A stretch of DNA of 64,000 nucleotides from Solibacillus sp. FSL R7-0668 (GTDB taxonomy: Bacteria; Bacillota; Bacilli; Bacillales_A; Planococcaceae): assembly GCF_038006205.1 (NCBI RefSeq), contig NZ_JBBOUU010000001.1, forward strand, positions 374,001-438,000, read 5' to 3'. Shown piece by piece: positions 9,931 through 18,662 of the stretch; within the stretch, counting starts at the first letter, position 1, and each line of letters opens with the position of its first letter. Made by a program: the position numbers and the translations under genes. The notes under the pieces were generated by a model. That model was not told the DNA's origin. It searched no databases and worked only from the letters and a program-made list of their open reading frames with translations.

Positions 9931-10731
9931 ATGAAGAAAAAATGGTTATTAGCAGTTTTGACAACACTTGTTATTGCAGTATTAGCGGCATGTGGTACAG
10001 CAGACGAAAAAGAAACTACATCAGGTAGTGAAGGACCAGCAGACGGCGGCGACAAAAAGACATTAGTAGTAGGTACATCAGCAGACTACGCACCATTCGA
10101 ATTTGTAGACACAGCAACAAGTGATGAAATTATCGGTTTCGATATCGAATTAATCAAAACAATTGGTGACAAATTAGGCTATGAAATCGAAGTACAAAAT
10201 ATGGACTTTAACTCACTTATTACAGCATTACAAGCGAAAAAATTCGACGTAGTAATCTCTGGTATGACACCAACAAAGGAACGCGATAAAGTGGTAGACT
10301 TCTCAGTTCCTTATTATGAAACAGAGCAATATTTAATTTTTGACAAAGAAAAAGGCTATACAACACCAGCTGATATTAAAGGCGGCGTGGTAGGTGCACA
10401 AATTTCTTCGATTCAAGAAGAAATCGCGATTGAATTAGGTGAGGCAAATGGCTTCAAAGTAGAAAGCCGTAACTTAATTCCTGAGTTAATTCAAGAATTA
10501 AAAACAGGTCGTTTTGATGCAGCAGTGATCGAAAACATCGTTTCTGAAAACTACTTATCAAAAAATGATGACTTAGCAGCATTCCCAATCGAAGTAGAAG
10601 AGCCAGATTATAAAGCAATCGTATTCCAAGAAGGTAGCGAATTAAAAGCAGAGTTCGATAAAGTAATCGAAGAATTAAATGCTGACGGTACAATCGAAGA
10701 ATTAAAGAAAAAATGGTTCGTTGTTGAGTAA
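9931..10731 (+). CDS. Amino-acid ABC transporter substrate-binding lipoprotein
   Basis: The 266-aa protein is a family-3 extracellular solute receptor anchored in the membrane. The signal peptide ends in the lipobox LAAC at about residue 21, followed by a Ser/Gly/Glu-rich linker. The mature domain shows LVVGTSADYAPFEFVD, IIGFDIELIKTIGDKLG, DFNSLITALQAKKFDVVISG and TPTKERDKVVDFSVPYYE, all typical of polar amino-acid receptors (ArtP/GlnH type). It is the first transporter gene and is separated from its permease by a hairpin, fitting higher expression of the receptor. The ligand could be basic, glutamine-like or an omega-amino acid; sequence alone does not settle it. Confidence 0.9.
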   Translation: MKKKWLLAVLTTLVIAVLAACGTADEKETTSGSEGPADGGDKKTLVVGTSADYAPFEFVDTATSDEIIGFDIELIKTIGDKLGYEIEVQNMDFNSLITALQAKKFDVVISGMTPTKERDKVVDFSVPYYETEQYLIFDKEKGYTTPADIKGGVVGAQISSIQEEIAIELGEANGFKVESRNLIPELIQELKTGRFDAAVIENIVSENYLSKNDDLAAFPIEVEEPDYKAIVFQEGSELKAEFDKVIEELNADGTIEELKKKWFVVE

Positions 10732-10741
10732 CAGCTAGTTG

Positions 10742-10780
10742 AAGGAGCTGTCCCGGAAGTACTTCTTGGACACTCCTTTT
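10742..10780 (+). terminator. Intra-operon attenuating terminator
   Basis: AAGGAG-TGTCC pairs with GGACA-CTCCTT, followed by TTCTC. It lies between the receptor and permease genes and may reduce read-through into the membrane components. Confidence 0.7.
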
Positions 10781-10856
10781 CTCACGTTTTTTAGAGGGGA
10801 AAACCAACAAGGGGATTCTCTACTAAACTAATTTAACTAAAGAAAGGGGGGCTACG

Positions 10857-11513
10857 ATGTTTAATTTTGAGGCAATCGTACCCTCTATCCCGTATATTTT
10901 TGAGGGGATAGGTATTACATTACAGATTGTAATCGGTGCGACGATTTTAGGGGTAGTTTTAGGTATTCTATTAGCCTTATGTAAAATCGGAAATATTGCA
11001 CCATTGCGCTGGTTTGCAAGTTTTTATACATCAATTTTCCGTGGGACGCCGTTAGTTCTTCAATTAATGTTAATTTTCTATGCAGTTCCACAAGTATTAG
11101 ATATTCAAATTGACCCTGTTCCCGCTGCGATTATTGCATTTGGTTTAAACTCAGGGGCTTATATTTCTGAAATTATCCGTGCAGGTATCAATGCAGTCGA
11201 TAAAGGGCAAATGGAAGCCGCAAAAGCGCTTGGTATTCCATATGCAAAAATGATGAAGGATATTATCTTACCGCAGGCGATGAAAAATATTTTACCATCG
11301 TTAATGAATGAATTTATTACGTTAAATAAGGAATCAGCCATCGTTACGGTGATCGGGGCAATGGATATTATGCGCCGTGCATACGTTGTTGGGGGTTCGA
11401 CCTTTACGTATTTAGAGCCGCTACTAATTGCGGGGTTAATTTACTATGTCATGACATTAGTATTATCATTCCTTGGCAAAATGCTAGAAAAGAGGATGAG
11501 ACGCAGTGATTAA
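10857..11513 (+). CDS. Amino-acid ABC transporter permease (HisM/GlnP family)
   Basis: The 218-aa inner-membrane protein forms the channel of a polar amino-acid importer, probably as a homodimer. Five hydrophobic helices are visible. [20 protein letters not shown] is the hallmark of the HEQRO/His-Glu-Gln-Arg family. The EAA coupling loop appears as [21 protein letters not shown], and [16 protein letters not shown]-like sequence follows it. Its stop overlaps the start of the ATPase gene, showing translational coupling. The ribosome site GAAAGGGGGG precedes the ATG. Confidence 0.92.
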   Translation: MFNFEAIVPSIPYIFEGIGITLQIVIGATILGVVLGILLALCKIGNIAPLRWFASFYTSIFRGTPLVLQLMLIFYAVPQVLDIQIDPVPAAIIAFGLNSGAYISEIIRAGINAVDKGQMEAAKALGIPYAKMMKDIILPQAMKNILPSLMNEFITLNKESAIVTVIGAMDIMRRAYVVGGSTFTYLEPLLIAGLIYYVMTLVLSFLGKMLEKRMRRSD

Positions 11514-12222
11514 AATTGATAATCTGAAAAAAACATATGGTAAAAATGAAGTATTAAAAGGCATTTCAACAGAAGTGAAGGAGCGCGAGGTAATCGCGAT
11601 TATTGGTCCTTCTGGGTCGGGAAAATCCACGTTTTTACGCTGCATTAACCGCTTAGAGGAACCAACTGAAGGCATCATTTCGATTGCAGGTGTGGAAGTG
11701 ACAAATAAAAATGTCATGAAGGTACGCGAGAATTTAGGAATGGTGTTTCAGCACTTCCACCTCTTCCCGCACAAAACGGTTTTAGAAAACTTAACATATG
11801 CACCGATTAACGTAAAGGGTGTAGCTAAAGAGCAGGCAGTGAAAACGGCAGAAGAGCTGTTATCAAAAGTCGGCCTTTATGACAAACGCGATGAATTCCC
11901 GAATCGTTTATCCGGTGGGCAAAAGCAGCGTGTCGCGATCGCACGTGCGCTAGCGATGAATCCAACGGCCATTCTTTTCGATGAGCCAACATCAGCACTA
12001 GATCCGGAAATGGTAAAAGAGGTTTTGGAAGTAATGAAATCACTTGCCAAAGAGGGCATGACAATGCTGATCGTAACGCATGAAATGGGCTTCGCGCGTG
12101 AAGTTGCAGACCGTGTGCTGTTTTTAGATGGTGGCTATTTAGTGGAAGACGCTTCTCCGGAAGAATTCTTTACAGCACCAAAATCAGAGCGCGCTAAAGC
12201 GTTTTTAGAGAAAGTATTATAA
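11506..12222 (+). CDS. Amino-acid ABC transporter ATP-binding protein (GlnQ family)
   Basis: This 238-aa ATPase powers the importer encoded by the two preceding genes. Walker A is [18 protein letters not shown], the Q-loop lies in [18 protein letters not shown], the signature is [19 protein letters not shown], Walker B plus catalytic Glu is [14 protein letters not shown], and the H-loop is [17 protein letters not shown]. It starts at GTG, overlaps the permease by 8 bp and is the last gene before a terminator. Confidence 0.95.
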   Translation: MIKIDNLKKTYGKNEVLKGISTEVKEREVIAIIGPSGSGKSTFLRCINRLEEPTEGIISIAGVEVTNKNVMKVRENLGMVFQHFHLFPHKTVLENLTYAPINVKGVAKEQAVKTAEELLSKVGLYDKRDEFPNRLSGGQKQRVAIARALAMNPTAILFDEPTSALDPEMVKEVLEVMKSLAKEGMTMLIVTHEMGFAREVADRVLFLDGGYLVEDASPEEFFTAPKSERAKAFLEKVL

Positions 12223-12231
12223 GTAAAGTAG

Positions 12232-12266
12232 ACACATCCGTGATTGAGTTGCGGGTGTGTTTTTTG
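12232..12266 (+). terminator. Rho-independent terminator of the ABC operon
   Basis: ACACATCCG pairs with CGGGTGTGT and is followed by six T residues, 10 bp after the ATPase stop. Confidence 0.88.
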
Positions 12267-12323
12267 ATTGGGGATTATTTGTAGTGTATTTGGATTCTAT
12301 GTCATGCAAGTGTTAAAAAATAT

Positions 12324-12362
12324 AATTGTGCTATACGAATATCAAATTTTGCATAGCACAAT
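12324..12362 (-). terminator. Terminator of the SecB-like/nuclease-like cassette
   Basis: ATTGTGCTAT and ATAGCACAAT form a perfect 10-bp stem. On the minus strand it is followed by TATATTTTTT, immediately after the last gene of the three-gene cassette. Confidence 0.8.
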
Positions 12363-12368
12363 CTATTT

Positions 12369-13133
12369 TTATAGATGGTTACTTATATAGGAAGCTAAAT
12401 TATCATAACCAAATGCATGTAACGGAAAGTCAAAATCACTATCTGAAATTTCCATTTCAACTTCATCAGATCTATCTGCAGCAAAAAAACAAAGCTCATG
12501 TTCTAAATTAAATGATTTAAATTTTTCATGGAATAATGAAAAATATTGTTCCTCAACATCACCAAATCGATCAGGTTGGATTTTGCATTCGTAAAAAACG
12601 CGAACGGAATTTTTTAAATAGGCGTAGTCCATTGTCTTTTTACTGAGATCTGGATTTCCTGAATGATGATAATAAGCAATTACATCATTTTCATTTTTCG
12701 TAGGTAGCCCAATAGAAACGCCCCAGCCTCTTTGTTGAGGGGGAGGGGGATGTTCTAGGGAATATGTACCGCCATAGAAACCAACCAAAATGGCTTCAAA
12801 AATTTTACCTCTAAGTGAATTTAGAAAATTTTTATCCTTTTTATCAGCCATTTTGAAGGCGGTAAATAAATGACCACGAGTCAATTTGAAGATATTAATA
12901 TTTGCATTTTGATAGGCGTTTTCTAATTCATTTTGAACTTCTTTGTAACGACTTTCTACCGTACCACGTTGCCATTTTGCAGACCTTTTTAGTAACTCGC
13001 AAAAGTCTTCGAGAATGATATGTGTTTGAACATCTTTAAAGTAATTTGCGACGTCACGTGATGCTTGTTTGATTGTTAAATCATCTCTATCTAGGGTTTT
13101 TAAATAAATGTTAATTGGTTTGGTCATTGTCAT
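12369..13133 (-). CDS. Unknown protein with PD-(D/E)XK nuclease-like residue pattern
   Basis: I do not recognise this 254-aa protein as a named family. The N-terminal half is helical (to about residue 100). The C-terminal half shows a residue layout compatible with a PD-(D/E)XK nuclease core: E113 in RGKIFEAILVGFY, D169 in KKTMDYAYL, then E182-C-K184 in RVFYECKIQP at the end of a predicted strand, 12 residues after the Asp. A proline run (HPPPPQQ) near residue 130 lies before the core. It is the last gene of a three-gene cassette, overlapping the SecB-like gene by 23 bp, so its synthesis is probably coupled to the chaperone. By analogy with toxin-antitoxin-chaperone and defence loci it may be the effector; that is inference. 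The pattern was judged by eye only. Confidence 0.5.
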   Translation of the reverse strand: MTMTKPINIYLKTLDRDDLTIKQASRDVANYFKDVQTHIILEDFCELLKRSAKWQRGTVESRYKEVQNELENAYQNANINIFKLTRGHLFTAFKMADKKDKNFLNSLRGKIFEAILVGFYGGTYSLEHPPPPQQRGWGVSIGLPTKNENDVIAYYHHSGNPDLSKKTMDYAYLKNSVRVFYECKIQPDRFGDVEEQYFSLFHEKFKSFNLEHELCFFAADRSDEVEMEISDSDFDFPLHAFGYDNLASYISNHL

Positions 13134-13548
13134 TTATGGCTTTTAAATAGTTGATTACATCTAAGGTCGGCAACATAAAGCTTGGTAGGGTTGTTCTACT
13201 GATTAACGAACTAGAAACTTCTCGTATATACGGTAAAAGCATAGGTACCACATTTTGTAATGCATAGTTTTTTAATTGTTCGGTATCGATGTTGGTCGTT
13301 GAGTATACTTGGCCTTTATATTTTATCGTCATAGAGAATCCTGTATCCTCTTTAGAACCAATTTCAGCCGTTAGAAAAATATTGGCATAATCATTTTCAA
13401 TTTCAGCATGTTTGTAGAGTGCGAATGGTAAATCGCTATACGCTTCTATGCCGACATTATTAAATTGTACATCAATTAATTCCACATAACGTAATTGTAT
13501 CGCATTTCGTTGAAACAATAAGTTATCAAGTACATCTTTGTTGTTCAT
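13111..13548 (-). CDS. SecB-like chaperone
   Basis: The 145-aa protein resembles the export chaperone SecB, which holds client proteins unfolded as a tetramer. The C-terminal portion LLPYIREVSSSLISRT then TLPSFMLPTLDV closely parallels the SecB signature (LYPYARE...SLVSRGTFP.LNLAPV), and the preceding strands alternate as in the SecB fold. Most Gram-positive bacteria lack canonical SecB; SecB-like proteins elsewhere act as chaperones for toxin-antitoxin pairs. I start at the ATG (MNNKDV) because TTGGAGG lies 8 nt upstream; the TTG in that same GGAGG region is unlikely. It overlaps both neighbours (23 bp on each side), so all three genes are tightly coupled. Confidence 0.75.
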   Translation of the reverse strand: MNNKDVLDNLLFQRNAIQLRYVELIDVQFNNVGIEAYSDLPFALYKHAEIENDYANIFLTAEIGSKEDTGFSMTIKYKGQVYSTTNIDTEQLKNYALQNVVPMLLPYIREVSSSLISRTTLPSFMLPTLDVINYLKAINDNDQTN

Positions 13549-14092
13549 ACGGAAAACCTCCAATTAATTTTAATATTAAAACAACCACTGTTTCCAGTGG
13601 TTGTGAGATTGTATTTGAAATGAAATCAAAATTTGGCTTTCGTTCAATTGTATAATTGATTAATTTAATTTCTTCCTTTTCTAAAGCAATATTAGATAAG
13701 TGAATTAGATTTTCTGTAAGGTTGGTAAGTGTATTCACGACTGTAGATCGAGTACTTTTTTTGTCTCTTTCATCCCAATTCAAATCATCTTTAAGTGCAC
13801 CTAAAACCAAATTAATTTTTGATGCGACTGTCGTATCATATGGAAGGTTTAGCTCCATTAACTTTTTTAATTGGATAAAGCCTTTGTTTTTTAGCCAGTC
13901 TAAAAACAAATAATCAGATTTTTTTTCGCATTGTTTATCAGCAGCTACTAAAAAAACCTCCATATTTTCAGTTGGAGTGATGTTAAAGAAATCATGAAAT
14001 GCTTGGATATACAACGAAGTCAATTTATTTATTTTATCTGAATACTTATTTTCAATCGGATTCGTTTTTAATAACCATTTTTCACTATTCAT
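13526..14092 (-). CDS. Unknown protein, first gene of the SecB-like cassette
   Basis: I do not recognise this 188-aa, mostly helical, acidic-basic protein. It has no signal peptide. The segment VVNTLTNLTENLIHLSNIALEKEE suggests a helical bundle, and the C-terminus PLETVVVLILKLIGGFPYE is hydrophobic, possibly one membrane-associated or buried helix. Exposed hydrophobic C-termini are what chaperone-dependent antitoxins show, so it could be the SecB-like client; this is inference. An AGGGGGAG ribosome site precedes the ATG. It is preceded by a dyad that could be an operator and overlaps the next gene by 23 bp. Confidence 0.55.
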   Translation of the reverse strand: MNSEKWLLKTNPIENKYSDKINKLTSLYIQAFHDFFNITPTENMEVFLVAADKQCEKKSDYLFLDWLKNKGFIQLKKLMELNLPYDTTVASKINLVLGALKDDLNWDERDKKSTRSTVVNTLTNLTENLIHLSNIALEKEEIKLINYTIERKPNFDFISNTISQPLETVVVLILKLIGGFPYEQQRCT

Positions 14093-14121
14093 GTCATTTC
14101 TCCCCCTCGTTATAATTTAAT

Positions 14122-14139
14122 TTACACTAAAAAATGTAA
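14122..14139. promoter_or_regulatory. Dyad upstream of the SecB-like cassette
   Basis: TTACACTAAAAAATGTAA contains TTACA and TGTAA half-sites. It lies about 30 bp upstream of the first gene, close to a TATAAC -10-like element on the minus strand. It may be an operator for autoregulation. Confidence 0.4.
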
Positions 14140-14231
14140 TCTGTAAATGAATCGTTTCGGTTGTAAAATTAATGTCTCCTATAATCCAAAAAATAAACAT
14201 GGAGTACATATTATATCTAAATTTTAAGTGG

Positions 14232-14429
14232 TTATTTCGGATACGTCTGACAAACACGCCCAACTTGCCCATCTGCTAAGCGGACTTTAATTCCGTGTGG
14301 GTGAAAGCTGCTGTTTGTGAGCAGGTCTTTTACAACACCACGCGTTGTGTTGCCTGTGCGTTGGTCTTTCTTTAACACGATATCTACCTCTAAGCCCGGA
14401 TAGACATCACTGCGATTTTTTCCGTTCAT
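14232..14429 (-). CDS. ywbE: YwbE family protein
   Basis: The 65-aa protein matches the YwbE (DUF2196) family of small, beta-rich proteins of unknown function. The family core is visible: the opening GKNRSDVYPGLEVDIVLKKD, QRTGNTTRGVVKDLLT, and HPHGIKVRLADGQVGRV. It looks like a small SH3/OB-like barrel that might bind nucleic acid, but this is not established. AAGGAG lies 8 nt before the ATG. It is a single gene between the cassette and the dipeptidase. Confidence 0.85.
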   Translation of the reverse strand: MNGKNRSDVYPGLEVDIVLKKDQRTGNTTRGVVKDLLTNSSFHPHGIKVRLADGQVGRVCQTYPK

Positions 14430-14502
14430 GTTCTTTGCTCCTTCATGCTCGTTTGTTTTTCTAGTATAGCATGACCGCGCTGCAAAACGGTAAACCCCGC
14501 AT

Positions 14503-15426
14503 TTATCTCGGTAAATGATTCAAAAAGTTTTGATAGCAAAAGCCGCGTACATCCGCCTCACTGTAGTGCTTGAGTAGCTCATTCACTAAATTTTGGTGCA
14601 TGCCCGCGTGTTCTAAGCCAGGAATTTTAGCGTTAATGCCGTCAAAATCGGAGCCGAGGCCGATTAAGTGCTTGCCACCAAGCCCACAAATATGGTCGAT
14701 ATGCTTGATTAAATCGGTCATTGAAGCTTCTTTTGAACCCGTAATAAACTCCGGGAAGTACACAACATGCATTGGGGCGTTTTTCGCAATCATCGCACGG
14801 ATTTGCTCGTCGGTTAAGTTGCGTTCATGCTGGCAGACGCTTGTTGCATTGGAATGCGAGGCAATGACATAATCCGCTTGCTCCATCACATCCCAAAAGC
14901 TTTGTTCGTGTAAATGTGTGACGTCGGTGAAGATTTTATGCGTATTGTTGAGCTGAATAATATCGCGCCCAAACGCTGTCACACCGCGCCTCAATTTACT
15001 ATGTAAGCCATCTGCTGCTTCGTTTGGATTGTTCCAAGTAAGGCCGATTGATAGTACGCCGAACTGATAAAATTGATGCCAAAACGAGAGATCACCTGCG
15101 AAAAAATCGACCCCTTCAATCGTTAAAAACGCGCCGATTTGTCCTGGCTTTAGCTTATCGAAGTCGTCCCATGTTTTGAGGTGCACCATGAGCGGATGCT
15201 GCGTAATTATTTGTTGAAAATGCTGCACCTGCTGATAGGCTGCTTGAATTTTGGCTTCAGGTGATAAAGTTGGATCAATAAAAATCGCGAATGCTTGTGC
15301 CATCACGTGCCCAGCCTGCAAGCGCTCATAATTCACATCTAAGCGTGATGAACTCGTGAAATTGGTATTGCCTTCATACAAATGTAATAACGCATCGCAA
15401 TGTAAATCAATGATGGGAATGGCCAT
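14503..15426 (-). CDS. Membrane-dipeptidase-type (M19) zinc peptidase
   Basis: This 307-aa protein belongs to the M19 renal-dipeptidase family, which cleaves dipeptides, including D-residue containing ones, with two zinc ions. The N-terminal metal motif IIDLHCDALLHLYEG (HxD), the bridging glutamate in FLTIEGVDFF, VIASHSNATSVC and LIGLGSDFDGI are all present. No signal peptide is visible, so it acts in the cytosol. It has a GGAGGAG ribosome site. A role in peptide or cell-wall turnover is inferred from the family. Confidence 0.9.
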   Translation of the reverse strand: MAIPIIDLHCDALLHLYEGNTNFTSSSRLDVNYERLQAGHVMAQAFAIFIDPTLSPEAKIQAAYQQVQHFQQIITQHPLMVHLKTWDDFDKLKPGQIGAFLTIEGVDFFAGDLSFWHQFYQFGVLSIGLTWNNPNEAADGLHSKLRRGVTAFGRDIIQLNNTHKIFTDVTHLHEQSFWDVMEQADYVIASHSNATSVCQHERNLTDEQIRAMIAKNAPMHVVYFPEFITGSKEASMTDLIKHIDHICGLGGKHLIGLGSDFDGINAKIPGLEHAGMHQNLVNELLKHYSEADVRGFCYQNFLNHLPR

Positions 15427-15566
15427 GTATACTCCTCCAGTTCAATTTCTTCCATTATAAATAATATGAGAAGTTTTTAAAATATTTTCAGGTAACACGT
15501 GGATAGGCGAAAAGTAATGATTCGCAAATAAACCCGGGCAAAGCGCACATAAACTCACGCGCAGAT

Positions 15567-15606
15567 AAAAAACAGCCCATGTTAGAAAATTTATCTAACA
15601 TGAGCC
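15567..15606 (-). terminator. Rho-independent terminator of the ABC exporter gene
   Basis: GGCTCATGTTAGA pairs with TCTAACATGGGCT on the minus strand and is followed by TTTTTT, directly after the exporter stop. Confidence 0.9.
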
Positions 15607-15612
15607 ATAAGT

Positions 15613-17316
15613 TTAAGCGTGATGCAGTCCGGCGAAAATGCCACCCTTTGCAACAAGCTCCTCATATGTGCCTTGTTCCTCGATGCCATTTGGTGTGACA
15701 ACGAAAATATAATCAGCATCGCGAATCGTCGCTAAACGATGGGCGATAATGAGCGTCGTGCGGTTTTTCGCTAAATCATTCAATGATTGCTGAATGATGC
15801 GCTCCGTTGCTGTGTCTAAAGCAGATGTCGCTTCATCTAAAATAAGAATTGGCGGGTTCTTTAAGAACATGCGCGCAATGGCAAGGCGTTGTTTTTGACC
15901 GCCCGATAATTTCAGCCCGCGTTCGCCGATTTCAGTTTCGAAGCCGTCTGGTAGGTTTTCGATAAATTCGAGTAGATTTGCCTGCTCGGCTGCGGCTTTA
16001 ATGTCCTCAAAGCTGGCGCCGAGTTTGCCATACTCGATATTTTCACGAATGGTACCGGTAAAGAGGAATACATCCTGCTGCACCGTTCCGATTTGCTTGC
16101 GTAGTGAGTGTTGCGTCAAATCGCGAATGTCGTGCCCATCAATTGTAATGGCGCCGTCTGTTACGTCATAGAAGCGCGGAATGAGTGAGCTGATTGTCGT
16201 CTTCCCTGAGCCAGATGGACCAACAAAGGCAATCGTCTTCCCGGCTTTGACGTTAAACGAAATATTATTTAACACCTGCTTGCTGTCCGCATAGGTGAAG
16301 CTGACATTGTGGAAGGCGATATCCCCCTGTAAATGATCCACTTCAATGGCATTTGGACGATCAGTAATGCTCGGCTCCTGGTCGATTAAATCACAGAAGC
16401 GCTTGAAGCCCGCCATGCCTTTTGGGTACATTTCAAGTAGTGCGCTAATTTTATCGATTGGTTTAATTAACACATTCGTAAATAATATAAAGCTCGCAAA
16501 TTCCCCGTAAGAAAGCTGGTTATGATAAGCGAGCCAAGCCCCCACAACGAGTACAACTAATGTTAACAGGCGCGTTAAAATATAAATGCTTGAATGTGTG
16601 CCCGCCATGACTTTATAGGCATAGATTTTGGCCTTGCGGAAGAGGGAGTTTTGCTCCTTGAAGCGCTTCTTTTCAAATTCCTCGTTCGTAAAGGATTTGA
16701 CAACGCGAATGCCAGAAAAGCTGTCCTCCACGCGTCCGTTGACATTGGCAATTTCCCCATACATCACCGTCCAGCCTTTTTTCATGCGCTTATTGCTCAA
16801 ATACATGACCGCAATTAAAAATGGAACGAATATTAAAATGATGGTCGCCAGTGTGCCGTTAATATTGTACATCAGTGTGAATGCCCCGATGAACGTCATA
16901 ATGGCGATGAATAAATCCTCAGGACCGTGGTGGGCAAATTCGCCGATATCAAATAAATCATTCGTAATGCGGCTCATTAAATGCCCGGTTTTCATATTAT
17001 CGAAAAACGTATACGGCTGGCGCTGCACATGATTGAATAGCTGCTGGCGCATATCCGTTTCGATATTGACCCCGAGTTTATGGCCTAAATAGTTGACGAT
17101 GAAGTTCATCACCGTACTGATAATATACGTTAATAATAGAAGCGCACTGATTTTGGTAATCATGCCCCAATCATTTGTAGGTAGTAGCTCATCAATAAAC
17201 CATTTTACTGCCATAGGGAAAAGTAGTTCTAAAATAGCGACGAATACCGCACTGGAAAAGTCGATGATGAATAAGCGCTTATGCGGTTTGTAGTACGTAA
17301 AAAATCTTGCTAGCAT
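15613..17316 (-). CDS. ABC exporter with fused membrane and ATPase domains
   Basis: The 567-aa protein is a half-transporter of the multidrug/lipid exporter type, expected to work as a dimer in the cytoplasmic membrane. Residues ~1-310 hold six membrane helices with the coupling segment GRVEDSFSGIRVVKSFTNE. The C-terminal ATPase shows Walker A GPSGSGKTTISSLIPRFYDV, Q-loop GTVQQDVFLFTGTIREN, signature [18 protein letters not shown], Walker B PILILDEATSALDTATE and H-loop LIIAHRLATI. Overall it resembles Sav1866/MsbA. It is monocistronic with its own terminator. The substrate is unknown. Confidence 0.92.
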   Translation of the reverse strand: MLARFFTYYKPHKRLFIIDFSSAVFVAILELLFPMAVKWFIDELLPTNDWGMITKISALLLLTYIISTVMNFIVNYLGHKLGVNIETDMRQQLFNHVQRQPYTFFDNMKTGHLMSRITNDLFDIGEFAHHGPEDLFIAIMTFIGAFTLMYNINGTLATIILIFVPFLIAVMYLSNKRMKKGWTVMYGEIANVNGRVEDSFSGIRVVKSFTNEEFEKKRFKEQNSLFRKAKIYAYKVMAGTHSSIYILTRLLTLVVLVVGAWLAYHNQLSYGEFASFILFTNVLIKPIDKISALLEMYPKGMAGFKRFCDLIDQEPSITDRPNAIEVDHLQGDIAFHNVSFTYADSKQVLNNISFNVKAGKTIAFVGPSGSGKTTISSLIPRFYDVTDGAITIDGHDIRDLTQHSLRKQIGTVQQDVFLFTGTIRENIEYGKLGASFEDIKAAAEQANLLEFIENLPDGFETEIGERGLKLSGGQKQRLAIARMFLKNPPILILDEATSALDTATERIIQQSLNDLAKNRTTLIIAHRLATIRDADYIFVVTPNGIEEQGTYEELVAKGGIFAGLHHA

Positions 17317-17495
17317 AGTGTGTCCTTTCTGTTAAGCAACGTTAACTAGGTGTAATTGAAAATGATTGTTAACTCGCATTATACATTTTTTCGGGTGGCG
17401 AAGGAATAGGGGGAGGGCTGGGGAGTTGTGGATAATCAAAAAACGAACTAGAAGTGGTAAAATTAATAAAATGAGATGATAAAGGGTGTACGGAC

Positions 17496-18401
17496 ATGAA
17501 TTTTTATATAGTAATGCAAGGGAAAACATATGAACAGGCAAAAGAGGCGAGTGTTGTTTGGTGCTCGATCTACGATAATAGCGGGCAAACACCGCATTCT
17601 TGGGAACGTATGAACGAGGTAAAACAGGGAGATGCCATTTTCCACTGTGTAAAGGGTGAAATTGTTGCGATTAGTATTGCGCAGGAAGATTGCCATAAAG
17701 GTGAAGATCCATTTGGCGAAGAAAAACAGATTGGCAATCAATTCTCGACGGCTTATGAGCCACTTCAAATTCCGATTGCGATTAAAGCAAACTTAGAGCA
17801 AATTCAGCAGCTCTTACCAGTGAAGTACTCCCCATTCCAACAAAATGGCGATGGTAACCAAGGCTTCTTATATCCTTGTAATGAAATGCTCGCGATTAAA
17901 TTGTTAGAGCTTATTAGTGATGCGAATATTTATGAGGAAAATGTAGAACAGCTAGAATTTGCAATGGGCTTAATTGCACAAAAAGAACGCAATACATTAG
18001 CACCGATTTTATTTGAAACCGAGGCAGAGGCCAAGTTGAAAATTCGCAGGGGTCAGCAGAAATTTAAAAAGCAGTTAACGCCTCTATGGGACCATCATTG
18101 CGCGTTATGCGGCATCAAATTACCAGAGCTTTTAAAAGCAAGCCATTCCAAACCGTGGAAAGACTCGACGGATGAAGAACGACTCGATCCGTACAACGGC
18201 ATATTACTGTGCAGCAACCATGATACACTATACGACCTCGGCTATATTGCATTTGATGGCACTGGAAAAATTCACATTTCACCAGAGCTTGCGAAAGAGG
18301 ACTATAGTAAGTACGGCATTCATGAAAAAATGCGTGTAAACCGTGTGGAAGAGAATAAGAAGTATTTTAAGTGGCATAAGCGAGAAGTTTTTAGGGGTTG
18401 A
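17496..18401 (+). CDS. EVE/PUA-like domain fused to HNH endonuclease (putative modification-dependent restriction enzyme)
   Basis: The 301-aa protein appears to be a type IV restriction-like enzyme. Residues ~1-100 look like an EVE/PUA-type reader domain, the fold used to bind modified cytosine: MNFYIVMQGKTYEQAKEASV, then QTPHSWERMNEVKQGDAIFH, then GEIVAISIAQED. Residues ~185-250 are an HNH_2-type nuclease with C202xxC205, H217 in KASHSKPW, DEERLDPYNGILL with N234, and H242 in SNHDTLYDLG. Such fusions cut phage DNA carrying modified bases. It stands alone with its own terminator, some 4 kb from the methyltransferase of the defence island. The EVE call is less secure than the HNH call. Confidence 0.78.
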   Translation: MNFYIVMQGKTYEQAKEASVVWCSIYDNSGQTPHSWERMNEVKQGDAIFHCVKGEIVAISIAQEDCHKGEDPFGEEKQIGNQFSTAYEPLQIPIAIKANLEQIQQLLPVKYSPFQQNGDGNQGFLYPCNEMLAIKLLELISDANIYEENVEQLEFAMGLIAQKERNTLAPILFETEAEAKLKIRRGQQKFKKQLTPLWDHHCALCGIKLPELLKASHSKPWKDSTDEERLDPYNGILLCSNHDTLYDLGYIAFDGTGKIHISPELAKEDYSKYGIHEKMRVNRVEENKKYFKWHKREVFRG

Positions 18402-18507
18402 GGGATCGCGTTTTTCGCCATTAGTAGTGTTATTACTCGCTAAAGAGTAGGGAGTTAACAAAGCCTAAAATTTATAATTTGTTTTGCGATAGCAGAAGTT
18501 TAAAACG

Positions 18508-18540
18508 GCGCATTGATCAAATGAATCAATGCGCTTTTTT
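18508..18540 (+). terminator. Rho-independent terminator
   Basis: GCGCATTGAT and ATCAATGCGC form a perfect 10-bp stem followed by TTTTTT. It ends the EVE-HNH transcript. Confidence 0.9.
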
Positions 18541-18578
18541 AGGTTAAATTGAATAATGGTGATTTAAAATTCATTTAT

Positions 18579-18628
18579 GTGAAATTATTTCACTTGATAT
18601 TGAATATATATTAAAAAAGGACTATATT
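18579..18628 (+). promoter_or_regulatory. Promoter with upstream palindromic operator for the XRE-cupin/EutH/PepP operon
   Basis: A sigma-A type promoter is visible: -35 TTGAAT at 18600-18605, 17-bp spacer, -10 TATATT at 18623-18628. Just upstream is a perfect 15-bp palindrome, GTGAAATTATTTCAC (18579-18593). The palindrome is a good candidate for the binding site of the XRE regulator encoded next. Confidence 0.65.
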
Positions 18629-18662
18629 ATTCATAATAATGAAATTAGATGGAGGTGGCGTA

